This document shows positions 5,326 through 5,437 of a stretch of DNA of 5,437 nt, piece after piece. The stretch is from the NCBI GenBank assembly GCA_003641415.1, contig QNAG01000198.1, forward strand, positions 1 through 5,437, given 5' to 3'. Origin of the DNA: Candidatus Zixiibacteriota bacterium. Its GTDB lineage: Bacteria > Zixibacteria > MSB-5A5 > GN15 > FEB-12. The first letter of the stretch is position 1; each line of letters opens with the position of its first letter. The notes under the pieces are model-generated. The model saw only the letters and a list, made by a program, of their open reading frames with translations, was not told the DNA's origin and did not search any database. A program made the translations under genes and the position numbers.

Positions 5326-5437
5326 ATGGCGGAGATAGATTGGAACGTGATTTTTGATCCCGGAGCAGACAGCGATGTGTTAGTCGAGTTGAATAGGCTA
5401 TTCGGCAATCCAAAGACAGTGGTATGGGATGAGGCAA
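5326..5437 (+). CDS. N-terminal fragment of an unrecognised protein, 3' end outside the window
   Basis: The frame is open from ATG 5326 to the right edge and gives 37 residues, beginning MAEIDWNVIFDPGADSDVLV and ending VVWDEA. The start is supported by the TATA element about 29 bases upstream. The visible part is acidic and soluble, with no signal peptide or membrane segment and no recognised motif. Because its core promoter is identical to that of the ATPase operon, it may be expressed with the ATPase and VWA proteins. Its function cannot be judged from this piece. Confidence 0.65.
   Translation, partial: MAEIDWNVIFDPGADSDVLVELNRLFGNPKTVVWDEA

Noticed and set aside
4926..5408. A 160-codon minus-strand open frame spanning the spacer before the last gene
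   Set aside because: It runs antisense through the conserved C-terminus of the VWA gene, across the terminator and promoter, and into the start of the next gene. Its composition (many Ser, Lys, Cys and Ile) looks like translated spacer, and it has no promoter or ribosome binding site of its own.

Overview
The window looks archaeal. The evidence is direct. Three genes that open a transcription unit have a TATA element centred about 27-30 bases before the start codon, leaving almost no 5' leader. Two genes inside operons instead carry Shine-Dalgarno sequences matching the archaeal 16S tail and overlap the previous stop as TGATG. This mix of leaderless first genes and SD-led internal genes is well known in Thermoproteota and related archaea. 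The sequence alone does not fix the lineage, nor whether this is chromosome, provirus or another element. Base composition is close to half GC, with much TCGA and GATC.

Layout, left to right. (1) Positions 3-161 hold the C-terminal end of a small membrane protein. It is translationally coupled to (2) a 173-residue basic protein of unknown function (161-682, +). (3) A 482-residue unrecognised protein (672-2120, -) converges on it; the two coding regions overlap by 11 bases inside a small palindrome. (4) Positions 2121-2653 are a 533-base divergent intergenic region with outward promoters at both ends and one or two orphan TATA-like elements inside. (5) A two-gene operon follows: a MoxR-type AAA+ ATPase (2654-3745, +) and a protein with an N-terminal zinc-metallopeptidase-like domain and a C-terminal VWA domain (3745-5064, +). 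(6) A 261-base intergenic region contains a T-rich terminator and a promoter. (7) The first 37 codons of another gene (5326 onward, +) lie at the right edge.

How they work together. The ATPase and the metallopeptidase/VWA protein are a recognised partnership: the hexameric ATPase is expected to remodel or activate a target bound through the VWA MIDAS site. All catalytic and metal-binding residues I can locate are intact in both. The cut-off gene at the right edge has the same 16-base core promoter (caaaaaatatttaaat) as the ATPase operon, so it may be a co-expressed third component or client. The three left-hand genes are unrecognised, so the client of the ATPase/VWA pair is open. I found no tRNA, rRNA, CRISPR array, insertion sequence or long repeat.
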